DNA of 64,000 bases from Acanthochromis polyacanthus. Taxonomy: Eukaryota > Chordata > Actinopteri > Pomacentridae. The DNA lies in NCBI RefSeq assembly GCF_021347895.1, contig NC_067120.1:24351361-24415360 (forward strand), given 5' to 3'. Below the pieces are notes generated by a model. The model did no database searches, was not told the origin of the DNA, and was given only the letters and a program-made list of their open reading frames with translations. Position 1 is the stretch's first letter; every line of letters starts with the position of its first letter. The position numbers and the translations under genes are program-made. Shown piece after piece: positions 1 to 13,900 of this stretch.

Positions 1-2707
1 CCCTAATCTATGTTTTTCCACAGGTTTTTTGAGGGCCAACATCTAAAATCCATGACAACCTTTAACTTCAACAAACCAGTTGTTTGGTTTTATTAGTGAT
101 TCATTTGTTGATCAGTTTCTCAAGTAATTGTTTAGTCTGGAAAATGACAGAAAATTGTGAAAAATGGTTTTTATAACAACCTAAAGCCCTACTTAGATTA
201 CATCACTTAAATTGTTAAAAAAAAAAAAGGGCACGGTTTCCTGGTTCAGTAAGTCAAGAAAATGTTTGATATCTATTTTCTCTTGGAAAGGATCCCCGTA
301 AGTTGCATATTGACACTTTGTAAGTCAATGCATCCAATAATCCAGCAGTTTTTTTTTTTTTTTTTTTAATTTTGTGAATGGCACTGTTCAGTTCATTGTT
401 TTCTATTCTTTTGTTTTGAAAAACCATCCATAAACACAAATTGTTAAGGAAGGAGAAAGGATATTAGTCAGGAGATAAAAATAATCACATTTATGTTTGA
501 TATAAAGTTAACAGCTGTTCCTTTAAGTTTTCTACCAATCTGTAAAATGACACAATCTGTTGGGACAAAAAAAGAAATGTTGCACTTTTTGAAAATGGAC
601 CATTACATGTCCAGACCGTGTCATGTCTGCCTGTTAGATAAGGAACTGCAGCCGTTTTTGCTTGTCTTGGTGTAGACTGGATAGGAGTAATGTCCATCCT
701 GGTTCTGTCCTAAGGTTGAACATACAAGAAGTATTTTTTGTAAGTAGTGACCCGTTGGGGGAGATTGAGTTACTTTTAAACAGATGCTAAGCTAAGCTAA
801 CCAGCTGATGTCTGTGGCTTTATATTTACAGTAAAAATATGACTGGTATTGATTAAAATACTAAGTAGAAGAAGAGGATTTCACTATTTTCATCATCTAT
901 TCTTCTGTACATTATTTTTATGTTTAAATCACAGATTTTTTTTTCTTTTGTCCAACAGTCCAACCCTAGAAACATGCAATTTTAAATGATATACAAGAAA
1001 GCAAAGCAGCATCTCCATCCTTGCAGCGCTGATTCTCTGGTTTCAGTTCCTAATTGTGAACATTTGCTGCTGTTCTGTTTTATTGTTGTACTTTTTTTTT
1101 TTTTTTTTTGGACCGCTGTTCAAAAAAAGTTCTTTTTTCACTGTTGGATATATTAATGGACATTCCCCACATTTTGTACTATTTATAGACTGAAGAATGA
1201 CTTGAGAAATGTCATTGCTGTGGAGGAAAATCTTTAGCTGCAGCCTTAAGTAATACGGCATGTCGCTGAAAGTTCTAGTTTCACTTTACTGACAGGCTGT
1301 TGATTGTCAAGGTTGTGACGGAGCACCTCTACTCTTGATAGGGAACATCTGGATAAGTTTGTTTTTTTTCACTGTATCCACCACAAGTGTTTTTTGTTTC
1401 TTTAAGGTGCACCTTGTCACAGTCGGACTGTCGTTTGACTTCAGCTTTCAATAAAACCTTTAAGTGTGGGATCGAATGAGTAAACTGCAGGAAATACTAA
1501 ATAAGCTGTTTGTGAACTTCCAGTCTCTGTACGCATGAATTTATTTGGTTTGCTTCAGGCGTAAAATGAATCATAATTTGGCAACTCTTGGCCTATTGGT
1601 CACTTTGTTTTCTTCGGATACTGGTACTGCTGAATCCAACGTTGGGAATATCTCATAATCCGGCATTGAAAGTTCAGGTGGAATTGTTTCATGTCCCATT
1701 TTTGTTTAGCATTCTGAAGCTGGTCCTATGATAGAAATAGACCCACCATTAAACATTAACATTACTCCAGTTCATTGCTTTTGTTGACCATGTTCTGGGC
1801 ATCGCTGGGGGGTGGGGACTTCTGCTTGAATGTTTTAAGGTTTGATGTGATAATGTGCCATTCAGTGCTGATTTTATTTTGAGCACAAAGGTTTTTATGT
1901 AAAAATGCAGGAGCGTTTTTGTCCTGATGGGAAGCTGGGAGCTTTTGAGTTTTAAACCAGGTTTCTGTGGCTGAAATGAAGCCAAAGGTTCTCCATGTGT
2001 CAAGAAACTTTAGAAGATGTCATCTGTTGTGTACTGTCTGCAGAATGAATGCTGCCAAATTAAAGGTCTTCTATCCGCCTTTAATGTCCTCTTATTGATT
2101 TGCTCTCCAGAAGTGAATTTGAACAAAAGCTACTAAAGGGAGCATGTTGACAGCTTTAAAAGAATCAAAAATGTTGGTGCACTCTGGTTAAAAGCCTGGC
2201 AGCTACGTTCTGTGCCGTGTGAAGTTGATTAATAGATTAACCAAATTGTTATACTGTAATAACTTTTTATTAATATAACAATGTACTTGAAGACCATATT
2301 TTGCATCTGCATTCTGCTTCTTACTTTTCTTCTTACCTTTCACAGCTGCAAATATTGTCTTACCAAGGCTGGGTTCTTATGGAGGACTTGTACAGTATAC
2401 GTTAGAAATGAGTCCACCCCTGTCCAATATCATTTACATTTTGAATGATTTGAAATTGTCACCTCTGAATGCATTATTTGTAAGGTTAAATGTGAAGTAT
2501 TTCCTCTTATGTCAAAATAAAAGTTATTTTACTATATGATTTACTATATTAAAATGCAGGTTGGAACTCAATGCAACACTGTTATTACCTGTTATTACTC
2601 ATTTTTTCAGTTCTTGTGCCAAAGGTTTGCTCTGTCCACCTTTGTTTCTTAGGACAGACTCATTCCTCCACCGCAGGACACCAGCATTGTATAAATTTCT
2701 GGATATG
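1..2707. other. no gene recognised
   Basis: No reading frame here resembles a protein and no exon could be supported. The stretch is AT-rich with several A or T runs (around 217, 351 and 1091). AATAAA signals occur on the plus strand at 1450 and 2516, so part of it could be the 3' untranslated region of a plus-strand gene lying left of the window. That is a guess. No recognisable transposon ends were seen. Confidence 0.4.
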
Positions 2708-3064
2708 TACAGTACTGTTCAAAAGTCTGGGGTTACCCAGACAATTTCATATTTTCTATGAAAATTCACACTTTTATGTGTTAACGTAATCACACAAAGT
2801 TTTCTGATCATCAATCAACCTTTCAGCTCCATTAGCTAACACAATGTAGCATTAGAACACAGGAGTGATAGCTGCTGGAAATGTTCCTCTGTGCCCTTAT
2901 GGAGATATTCTATTAAAAATGAGCCGTTTCCACCGAGAATAGTCATTTACCACATTAGCAATGTCTAGACTGTATTTCTGATTCATTTATTGTCATCTTT
3001 ATTGAAAAAAAATGTGTTTATTTCAAAACTAAGGACATTTCTAAGTGCCCCCAAACTTTGGAAT
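2708..3064 (-). mobile_element. non-autonomous Tc1-type MITE
   Basis: About 357 bp bounded by ends of the type ACTGTTCAAAAGTCTGG and CCCAAACTTTGG. Its interior (attagctaacacaatgtagc and similar) is the reverse complement of the copy at 9310-9670 and of the partial copy at 8768-8970. There is no coding capacity. The ends resemble those of fish Tc1-like elements, so it was probably mobilised by such a transposase (inference). Confidence 0.6.
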
Positions 3065-3281
3065 TTTAACTTATTCCTCAGGGACATTTTTCACTGCTCT
3101 TAATCAGAGAGGTTATGTTTTTCTAGCTTTGTTTTTAAAATACCCCAAAAATGGCCTATTGACTTCAAGTCAGCCAGCATATTTGGTCAGGTCTTTCACT
3201 TTTTCCTTCTTTAGAAACCGTTGTTACACCGTTGTATAACTTGTATGGTTGTCATGCTGGATATTCCTCTTCTGCAGATTT

Positions 3282-3822
3282 AAGTCATTTCGTCAGCCAG
3301 TATCTCTTGGCTTCTAATTGCTGCCAGTATAAAATTCAAAACTCTGACACTTGCATACAAATCTACAACAAAAACAGCTCCCTCCTACCTGAACTCTCTC
3401 ATTCAGGTCTACACTCCCTCCCGGTCACTACACTCGGCCAACAAATCGCCTGATACAACCACCACAACAGAGCTGATCAATAGCTAGACTCTTCTCCTCT
3501 GTGGTTCCTCGGTGGTGGAATGAGTTACCAGACTCTGTTCCATCTACAGAGACTCACTCAGTCTTTTTAGAAAAGACTAAAACCCAGCTTTTCGATCAAC
3601 ACCTTTGCACTTGTAAGCCTGCTAAAAAGCAAAACAAAGAAACCCCATCCTATGACCTCCCACACTGTCTCTAGGCACCACAGTCCTATTATTGGACTTG
3701 AACTTGTTTTATCCAGGTTGCTTTCTCCTGACTAGATCTATGCTTGTGCTGTATCTACTCTCAGATCTACATCGCTTTGGATAAAAGCGTCCGCTGAAGG
3801 AAACTGTAGAATTTAAAAAAAA
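3282..3822 (+). mobile_element. 3' end of an L2-clade LINE
   Basis: Contains the run tcaggtctacactccctc and a later phrase, tggttcctcggtggtggaat, that corresponds to the degenerate C-terminal end of an L2-type reverse transcriptase frame. It ends at gctttggataaaagcgtc, the 3' tail shared by teleost L2 LINEs and the SINEs that use them, followed by an A-rich tract at about 3816-3828. It is 5'-truncated and frameshifted, so it is not functional. Confidence 0.65.
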
Positions 3823-4120
3823 AAAAAAGTGATTCTATGATTAATCAGTATTTCATCAAGCAAAGTTTACTCTGGCCGGTGTGTGCTGAACAACAAGGAA
3901 GGGTGTTTTTCTTGGAAATTGTCCTTCAAGTTATGTAAAACAACTTGATGCACAATGCAATGTGCTGAGGTTAGTGATCTTGATCTTCATGCTGCCTAAA
4001 CCCTCTCACAAACCCCAAATTCCAGTAGAGGAATATTAATGTGGATGCAGACTGATGCTCTGATGAACTGACAGGTGTCCTGGCACTGAAAAGGTCTCTG
4101 TAGCAGGAAGGACTGTCATA

Positions 4121-5755
<1,635 letters not shown>

Positions 5756-5757
5756 TA

Positions 5758-6907
5758 TAACTGTGAAGACCTTGTGTCCTCTCCTCAATCTCCTGAAAGT
5801 TAAACCTAGCCTCCGTGATGATTCCAGACTCATTGTGGTGAATCATTCAGGTGAATCTGGAGAAATGCGTTTTAATGATTCACCCTATATGTAATTTGGG
5901 AATGAATGTTTGAAAAATATTTTTTTAAAATACCAAATTAGTCTGGAGTTGTCCCTAAAATGCCATTTCTCTCTTGTCTCACCCCCCTGATGACCAAATT
6001 GAATCTTAAATAAAACAATTAAAATGAAACCTAAACCTCCCTTTTTATAGATGTCTCTTGTAATTATGGGAACATTTTATTAGTCATCATAATATTTTAA
6101 ACAGAAGAACAGTGAATCACATGATACGCTGGAATTAAAATCATCAAACAGTTTTCCAAAAGAATGGGTAGAGCAAAGCTATGTCCTCTCTTCTATTTTT
6201 CATAATTTCATAACAATGTTAGCCTTGACTGAATGTCTCACTCTGCCTCATGCAACCCCGTTTTGCATATTATAATGATAAGATTTTTTATTTTTTTTTA
6301 CTTTTTTCTATCAGTAAGTTTGTCCTCTTGGTCAGCAGTAACAGCTAGCTAAATATCTAGCCTCTACTCCTGAGAAAAAGCTGACATTAGCATGCTTTAC
6401 TGTTACTGTGATTCGGGTAGGGTTAGAAAACAACAAATAAAACATGGAAGAAAAATGGTACTTTTGATGTGTAAGTTCAGAAAATCAAGCCTTCGATAGT
6501 TTATTGCCTATAACCGATGAATATGTATCATAAAATTGTAAAAGAGATGGTTTATTCTTCAAAAATCTTGAAGCCTAAAAGTCCTCCAATTCTTGAATGA
6601 CCTATGCATAGATATATACAAACATATATCTATGTATGGACCTATGTGCTGTTAGTGTGATCTACAGGGTCTCGGGTCCGACCATAGACTTTATATGGGT
6701 CCGGTAGGAACTTTTGTCTCCCTTCTTCAAAAAAAGTTTCATTTTCACATTTGTTTGAGTGTTTTTCCTTTACGTGGTATGTTCACTATTGTAAAGCCCA
6801 AATTATTTGCATGTGTGTGTCTGTATTTGTACAACTTCGACTTGTTTCCAGCCGGGCTTGTTTTTGTGAGGGACCTCAGGCTCCTACTCCAATCTAGCAC
6901 ACGTGTG
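5758..6907. other. pdcd2l upstream region, no other gene seen
   Basis: This intergenic, AT-rich stretch contains no recognisable coding exon or transposon end. Its last 200 bp include the open frame upstream of the pdcd2l start. The promoter must lie here or slightly further upstream, but no TATA box or CpG-rich core could be defended by eye. Confidence 0.4.
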
Positions 6908-7412
6908 ATGGCCGCAGCCATAGCGGCTCAGGAGTCCACTCTGCTCGGTCTGTGTGATGGAGAAGTTGACTCTAGAAGACATCAGTCCTCCTATCAGACT
7001 AACAAAGTCGGGGGTTCTCCGGACTGGTTGCCGGTCATCTCCCGGCAGTTTCTCCGCTGTGGTCGCTGCGGTGCTCCGTTAGCCCTTGTGGTGCAGGTGT
7101 ACTGCCCGCTGGAGGACTCCCCTTACCACAGAAACCTCCACCTGTTCGCGTGTACAGATGCTGAATGCAGCGGCCGCTCGGACTGCTGGGTGGTGCTCCG
7201 CACCCAGGCTCTGGAGAAGGAGGTGGCGGCGGTGCAGACTTCCAGCCGGCCTGCCGCGGCTCAGGAGGCCGCTCTGTCGGCCACGGATTGGTGTGACACC
7301 GCCGATGACTGGGGGGTGGAGGTGGAGGTGGAGGAAGGTGACGATGGTTGGGGGGGAGATATGCAGAAGGAGATCCAGGTTCAGGAGGAGGCAGCAGTTC
7401 CTGAGACAGAAG
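6908..7412 (+). CDS. pdcd2l: pdcd2l exon 1 (programmed cell death 2-like)
   Basis: Encodes the first 168 codons plus one base. PDCD2-family proteins are chaperone- and adaptor-like factors; PDCD2L shuttles between nucleus and cytoplasm and is linked to 40S ribosomal subunit assembly. The family signature is visible: a CGRCGAPLALVVQVYCPL zinc-binding motif followed by the FACTDAEC cysteine pair, then an acidic stretch with DWCDTADDWGVEVEVEE. The start at 6908 (MAAAIAAQE) was chosen because it lines up with the mammalian N-terminus; the frame is open further upstream (to 6695), but that part is unlike the family. The exon ends at the consensus donor AG|GTAAGT, phase 1. It joins 8096 for a 371-residue product, close to the human length of about 358. 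Confidence 0.93.
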
Positions 7413-7554
7413 GTAAGTTTGGGCAAAGTATCAGTGCTGAAAATAACAAATTTTTGCATAGTTTTGTCGAAGCAAAACTGCGCCGTTCTTACTTTTTTAA
7501 CCTGTTAGAGACATTTCATGGTTGTTAAGAGCTAGTTGTTGAGATTTGATTCAA

Positions 7555-7757
7555 TTTTGGCCATCTGTCCAGGCAAAGGGTGACTGTTTTGAAGAATCTA
7601 AAATTTATTTCACACTTTTTTATTTACTAAATAGTTCCATATATGTTCATTCACTGTTCTGATGCCTTCAGTGAGAATCTACAATGTAAACAGTCATGAA
7701 AATAAAGAAAAAACATTAAATGAGAAGCTGTGTCCAAACTTTGACTGGTAGTGTATG
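7555..7757. mobile_element. Tc1-like element end inside the pdcd2l intron
   Basis: The run from gaagaatctaaaat to tttgactggtagtgta matches the terminal 200 bp of the Tc1-like element whose two ends are at 55874 and 59989. Only one end remains; the transposase part and the other end are absent. The rest of this 683-bp intron shows nothing recognisable. Confidence 0.6.
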
Positions 7758-8095
7758 TTCCATGCATCAGCTGATTAGTTGCGTCCCTGCCATCATATAA
7801 AAAATTCTTCTGGTCCAATGTTTTTCTTTATTTTTTACATTTATTTGTGTATAGCTGGTAGTGTGTTTGGTGTAAATTATTGTTGAATCCCTCAGTGAAA
7901 ATCCTTGCCAGTATGCATCATATAAATCTACAACTTAGTTTTGTGTTTATGCCTGTCTGTTCAAACAATAACTTCTTTTCAAAATGGTGAGGGATGTGTT
8001 GTTCCATATCTAAGCAGGCACATACTCTAATATACATATGTAAGGTGAAGCTCTTGTGCTTACTGTGAGGTTTATTTTTTCTCTCCATTGCCCAG

Positions 8096-8706
8096 TAGGG
8101 GCAGTCAGTGAGATGGACGTCAGCAGTGGACTTCAGGGCCTCAGTCTGAGGGAATCGCCAGAGGACGTTGCTGTCTTCCGTCCCTTCTTCATCAGTGTGG
8201 TGGACGAGTCAGATCTTTGTGGGGAGGAGGACGGCCTGGAGCACGCTCAGCAGCTACTGAGAGAGTACGAGAGGAGAGAGGGAGTGGCGGTTGGAGAGCT
8301 GGAGGAGAGTGGGCTCAGCCGCGAGGAGAAGTATGAGAAGACCAGAGCCAGACACGGAGATGCCGTCTTCTCCAGGTTCATGAAGAAAATCTCCCTGTGT
8401 CCACAGCAGATCATGAGCTATTGCCGTGGCGGGAAGCCGCTTTTCATCTCTGAGCCGCCATCCAATATGGCTCAGCTGGTTTCAGCATGCAGCTCCTGTG
8501 GAGGGCCCAGGACCTTTGAGCTGCAGCTGATGCCTGCACTGGTGAGCCTGTTGCAGAGAAAGGACAGCAGTGTAGAGGCAGAGCTGGAGTTTGGGACGGT
8601 GCTGGTTTACACCTGCACAAACAGCTGCTGGACACCCGGATCAGAGACACCCGTGAAGGAGTTCTGCTTTGTTCAAACAGACCCGGACCAGCAGCTCTTT
8701 AAATGA
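8096..8706 (+). CDS. pdcd2l: pdcd2l exon 2, terminal exon
   Basis: Completes the phase-1 codon from exon 1 and runs to TGA at 8704-8706. It encodes the C-terminal PDCD2_C domain: RPFFISVVDE, the HAQQLLREYERREG helix, EEKYEKTRARHGD, FMKKISLCPQQIMSY, then CSSCGGPRTFELQLMPAL with its second metal-binding cysteines, FGTVLVYTC, and the very conserved end DPDQQLFK. No stops or frameshifts. The acceptor region has three AGs in the same phase (exon starts 8096, 8099 or 8105), so one to three residues could vary. Having only one intron in the whole coding region is compact, which could reflect intron loss in fish. Confidence 0.93.
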
Positions 8707-8767
8707 CTGAAAAGGTCAATAAGTCTGATCCTCACATCAAAACATCCCAGTTAAAGAGGACAGACAC

Positions 8768-8970
8768 CATCATTCAAAAGTTTGAGGTCACTTAGAAATG
8801 TCCTGAAAAGCATTTTTTTCAATGAAGATAACATTAAATGAATCAGAAATCCAGTCTCGACATTGTTAATATGGTAAATGGCTATTCTAGCTGGAAACGG
8901 CTGATTTTTAATCTAAAAATAATAATATATATATAATAGAAATTTTTAATATCTACATAGGGATGCAGAG
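8768..8970 (+). mobile_element. truncated Tc1-type MITE after pdcd2l
   Basis: Begins cattcaaaagtttgaggtcac and continues tgaagataacattaaatgaatc, the same family as 2708-3064 and 9310-9670. It lacks the far end. It sits about 60 bp after the pdcd2l stop codon and so is probably part of the 3' untranslated region. Confidence 0.55.
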
Positions 8971-9221
8971 GCCAGAGGGAAAATTTTAAAATTCTACACC
9001 ATGAAGCTTAAAATCCAAGGGGAGTAACAATTTGAAAAATACATGTTAGAGTGCAGCTGAACCAATTTGATCACTTTTGAGGTCTTCATTTTACCCCAGA
9101 ATCAGTGTAAGCTTTACACAGGAGTAGTGTAAGGCATTTGGATCCCATGGATTAGATGGACTGATTCTTTAGAGGGATTTGGATGCTGAGAAGTAGAGGT
9201 TAGTGATCATAGTGCTCAGTG

Positions 9222-9227
9222 AATAAA
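9222..9227 (+). promoter_or_regulatory. candidate poly(A) signal of pdcd2l
   Basis: A canonical AATAAA (in gtgaataaagctc) about 515 bp after the pdcd2l stop, between two MITE copies. Position and strand fit transcript ending; no cDNA evidence is available. Confidence 0.4.
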
Positions 9228-9309
9228 GCTCAACCAGCTTAATGACTTTACACACTCAGGTGTTTGAGTTTTTCTTGGCTTGACCTCCTCTATTTTTTCC
9301 TTTTATAAA

Positions 9310-9670
9310 TACTACCATTCAAAAGTTTGAGGTCACTTATAAATGTCCGTGTTTTTGAAAGAAAAGCTGCTTTTTTCCAATGAAGATAACATTAAATGAA
9401 TCAGAAATACAGTCTAGACATTGCTAATGTGATAAATGACTATTGTAACTGTAAACAGCTGATTTTTAATGGATTATCTGCATAGGAGTACAGAGGAACA
9501 TTTCCAGCAACCATCACTCCTGGGTTCTAATGCTACATTGTGTTAGCTAATGGTGTTGAAACGCTAATTGATGATTAGAAAACCCTTGTGCTATTATGTT
9601 AGCACATGAATACAAGTGTGAGTTTTCATGGAAATTGTCTGGGTGATCAATACTTTTGAACGGTAGTGTA
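9310..9670 (+). mobile_element. Tc1-type MITE, both ends present
   Basis: About 360 bp. The left end TACTACCATTCAAAAG and the right end CTTTTGAACGGTAGTGTA are inverted copies of each other apart from a 2-base gap and one mismatch, with TA at both edges. It has no coding capacity and belongs to the same family as 2708-3064 (opposite orientation). Confidence 0.65.
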
Positions 9671-10839
9671 TGCTTTTTTTTTTTAAATCATACGCTGTCA
9701 TTTAACACTTAAGATGTCAGTATTCTGTTATTCATGGCCAAAGAATGATCTGAGCACCTTGATTGCGATGGTTCCTTTACCTCCTCAACCAGCTGACGTT
9801 GCCTTGTTTTTGCAGAGTCCATTTGTATAAAGCCAAGAAATAATTTTGCCTTCAAATAGATCAGTGACATATTTTTTCCTCAGCTTGTTTGAACACACTT
9901 CAAAAAGTATCTGTAAAGCCACGGGGCATGGAGCTTTCTAAAGAGAACATTAGCAGAGGTAGGTTAACCCCAGGCTGAGCAGAGCAGCAGCAGGGTTCTG
10001 ACAGTGTGATTTAATATTTACCATTCTTCTTCCTTTGATAAGCTGCTGCTGTTAAGAATCATTAACAGTCCTTAGCTTTTACCATGATGTCCTGACATGT
10101 TGCTGCTCTAAAACAAAGCATCACCGGTGTCTTCAGCATATTGCTACATGAATGACAGGGAAATGGTGCACATGCTGCAGTACATGTGTTGGTAAAAAAG
10201 AAATGTTGGTTCTAAAATCCTTAGTCAGTCAGACACCTGTCAGTCATCAAATTACTCACCCAGACACAGAATACCAAATATTCTTCTTTTACTTTCACCT
10301 CACAGTACATTTTTACAGTTCAGTGTCTGTAGCTTCACTTCACAACAGTTCAGGTTGAACAGCATTAATGTATTTCAGCGAGGAAAATGTAAACCACAGA
10401 GTATAATAAAGCTATGAAAATGTACACGATGAGCTGAAGGACTACAGTTTTTACGGGACCAGATCCAGAGTATCAAAAATAGATTTTTTTTTTTTAAATT
10501 TACTGGCCAATAAATAGTGACAAGACTTGCTTATTTTTGTGCAACTTTAGCCTTTGTAAGTAAATTACCAATTGATACAGTTGTGTAAAATTCAAATTAC
10601 AGCCCTGTTGTAATGTTCTACAGTTATGAAAAGTTTAAAAATCTTTGGTTTGCCAGTAAAGTCACACTGAAATTCCTGAGACAGAGGAGGAAATGGTAAT
10701 CTGATGTGGTACCCTGATGATATGAGAGGCTGCTGACTAGTTTTCAGGCACTTGAGGATCAGTTAGGAGCACTTTGTGCACGGGTGACCGGTGATTTTGT
10801 TGCCAAGGACTGCAGTCGTCTCCTGAGAAAGCTGTGGAG
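9671..10839 (-). other. nfatc3 3' untranslated / convergent intergenic region
   Basis: Lies between the nfatc3 stop codon (10840) and the MITE beyond the pdcd2l poly(A) candidate. No exon, repeat end or RNA gene is recognisable. As nfatc3 is transcribed leftward, much of this is likely its 3' untranslated region; the end point cannot be fixed. Confidence 0.4.
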
Positions 10840-10976
10840 CTACTGAGGGCCTCCGCAGAACGGCAAGGCAGCATCACTGGACTTGTGCTCCCAGTCATAC
10901 TGGTGGTACTGGTCAAGCTGGTCGGGCTGAGCACTGCTGCTTAGACTGCCAATGTCTCTATCGATTATCTCATTCA
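10840..10976 (-). CDS. nfatc3: nfatc3 exon 10 (C-terminus)
   Basis: Acceptor at 10978-10977 (gttgcag). The first two bases complete a Val codon, giving [15 protein letters not shown], then a Gln/Tyr-rich tail [10 protein letters not shown] and TAG at 10840-10842. It follows directly on QEITLDD of exon 9, reproducing the conserved NFATC3 C-terminal motif ITLDDVNEII. The tail after IDRD differs from the mammalian one. Confidence 0.88.
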
Positions 10977-13900
10977 CTGCAACAAAAACAGAACCAGGAG
11001 ACAGAAATGCTATGTCAGACATAATTATTACTTCATCAGAAATCTGGATCATGCTTGGTTTTCTGCTTAGTTACTACAGTTGAATGGAATAACATGAAAA
11101 GAAACGACTGACACCTTCGTAGAATAATGTTTGGAATTTCAAAACAAAAGTCAAAACACATAAATCTCAACGGTTCTGTATGAAGCCTCTCAGAACTATA
11201 TCAAGCATCACAGACCAATATCAACAGAATACAGCACACTCAGAGGGTGTGGCTTAATTCTCTGCTAAGGACACCATTGCTCCACTACTGTTTAATTCGG
11301 TTCAGTTAGCAGCAATTCACCGCCACAGTCATGGCAGCGCTCTTGACAAATGCATGTTTAAAATGGTATCTTATAGAGAGATCCAACACATCCAGACTAT
11401 TCCCTTTGAGCAGTTCTTTGTTGAGTTTATATAACTTTTATTTAACCCTCCTGTTGTCCTCATTTACGGGCACCCAAAAAAAAAAAAATCTGCCTGAAAA
11501 AAATCCAAAAATTCAGCAAAAAAATTCCTCAAATTTCTGAAAATTTGCAAAAAAACTTTCAGGAAGAAAATTCCATACATTCCTTGAAAATTTCCCTTAA
11601 AAGTTTTTTTTTTTTAAATACCCCAAATTGGCAAGAAGTTCTTGTAAATATTCTCAAAGAGTAAAAACCTTCCAAAAAAATCCTAAAAATATCTGAAGCG
11701 ATTACATATGTCAGTAAAACTTCTGTTTTATTTAAGAACATTCACAAAAAAAATCAAACTAAATCCAGCTAATTTGCTGGATTTTTTACATTTCTTTTTT
11801 CCCACCAAAAAATGTTCAAAGTTTCCCAAAAATGTTGAAAATGTGGACATCAGAAGTTTCACTGTGAAAATATAGTTTTTTTCACATTTTCATACTTTAA
11901 AACGGGTCAATTTTGACCCGCAGGACGACACGAGGGTTAACAGGAAAGTTAGTTGAGAACGGATTCTCATTTTCAATAATGACCTGGCCAAGAGGTGGCA
12001 CACAAACAAAACAGATTACATGTACAGCAAATCACAACATTTGGTACAAAACAAATTACACAATGATTTGTTAAAACAGGCTAAAAACAGCTACAGTCGT
12101 ACTGAAGTGTTACTCGAACTGACTTTTTAAACGACGAGAGTGATACATATGAGGTGAGTTTTATTGATTGCTGCAGAGAGGTCCAGTCATTAGCAGCTGA
12201 AAACTGGAATGAGGTTCAACTGAGAGTGGTACGGACTTTGGAAATGTGGAGGCTGATGAAACTGTGAGAACGAAGAGCATGAGTGGAGGTATGAATGGTA
12301 AGTAATTTGGCTGTGGGAAGTGAGAAGAAAAAATACTCTTCACAAGAAGAAAGCTCCAGTAGAACCAGGCTCAGAGTGAGCAGCTGTCTGCCTCAGCCAC
12401 ACAGAGCGACAGGTTAGAGAGCGAGTCAAAAGAACAGCAGAGAAAACACATAGCTGCTTGCTGCTAGAATTAAGCTATAATAATTTTCAAAATCTGGCAC
12501 CTTGAAATTCCACAAAAGCTTTCCAACATCCATATTGCAGTCTCCAAAGGCAATATTTTAGAAGTATCAAAAAGCTGTGTTTTAACCCTCGTGTTGTCCT
12601 GCAGGTCAAAATTGCCCCGTTTTAAAGTTTGAAAATGTGGGGAAAATATATTTATATTTTCACAGTAAAACTTCTGATGTCCACATTTTCAACATTTTTT
12701 GGTGGAAAAAAAGAAATGTGACAAATGTTTCATAAGAACATTCACACACACACAAAAAAAAAATCAACCTAAATTTTTTTGTGAATGTTCTAAAAGAAAA
12801 TATTAGAAGTTTCACTGATATATATGTAATCACTTTAGATATTTTTAGGATTTTTCTGGAAGATTTTTACTCATTTTTTGAAAATATTTACAAGAATTTT
12901 CTTGCCAAATTTGGGGGATTTAAAAAAAAAACTATTAAGGTAAACTTTTAAGGAATTATTGGAATTTTCTTCCTGAAGGTTTCGCAAATTTTCAGAAATT
13001 TGGGGAATGTTTTTGCTGAATTTTTTGATTTTTTTCAGACAAGGAAACAATATTTTTTTGGTGCCTGTAAATGAGGACAACAGGAGGGTCAAAGCGAAGT
13101 CAAAAAAGGCTGAATGTACTACTTCAGATTTTTCCTGACCAAGTGACCTAAAGAAAGACCTTTTGGCTTTGTTACTTTAAACAAATGTTTTTTTTGCTTG
13201 CATGTCTGACAGACACTAAATTAATAATTATCTCTACAACTGAAATAAACGTACATTTTGAATGGCTGGAATGGCCCTTTTGCCATTGACCTGCTGCAAT
13301 GGCAAAGGGGGACGAGCTGTGGACACATCCATAAATCCATAAACTTTTATCGTTCATGTTACAGATCAGAAATGAAACAACACAAATATCGACACTCTCT
13401 TAAAATATTGGCGCAAGTATTTTTTTTCAGAAAACACAAAAAACTGCACTACCATACTGAACCTTGACCTAGGCCATTATACCACAAGGTTAGAATCACA
13501 TGATCTGTTCAACTGAGGATGAAGGCGATTTTACCAGAGGTGGCCAGCATCGTGAGGACATGATTTAGGTAAAATACGTAGTAACTTTCATCAAAAATGA
13601 CTTTGGCTATTATTTTAGGAAGGTGACAATATTTAAAATCTGGATTCTATGCTGCAGTTCCATGTACAGCCACATGAGGGTGCAGCTGAGAGCGTTTGGC
13701 TTTTGCTTCAACAGGTTTGTGTGTGGTTGTAAAGGACAAACTGGCCTTACTAAACGCTCTACAATTCATCTTCTGATTATAAACTCTCATACATAATTGA
13801 TAAACGAGTACTGTGGGATAGGACACATGCTGTGTAGACTGGGTTCTCAGTGGAGGTGTAAAATTATGTTTATTATTATTAACAGCAGCACTAAAAGATG

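Noticed and set aside
6695..6907. N-terminal extension of pdcd2l (upstream in-frame Met at 6695)
   Set aside because: The extra 71 residues are hydrophobic, unlike the family, and the Met at 6908 aligns with known starts.
13265..13310. Short hairpin (cctttTGCCATTG / CAATGGCAaagg) considered as a microRNA
   Set aside because: The stem is only about 14 bp with an 8-base loop, too short for a microRNA precursor; likely a repeat end.
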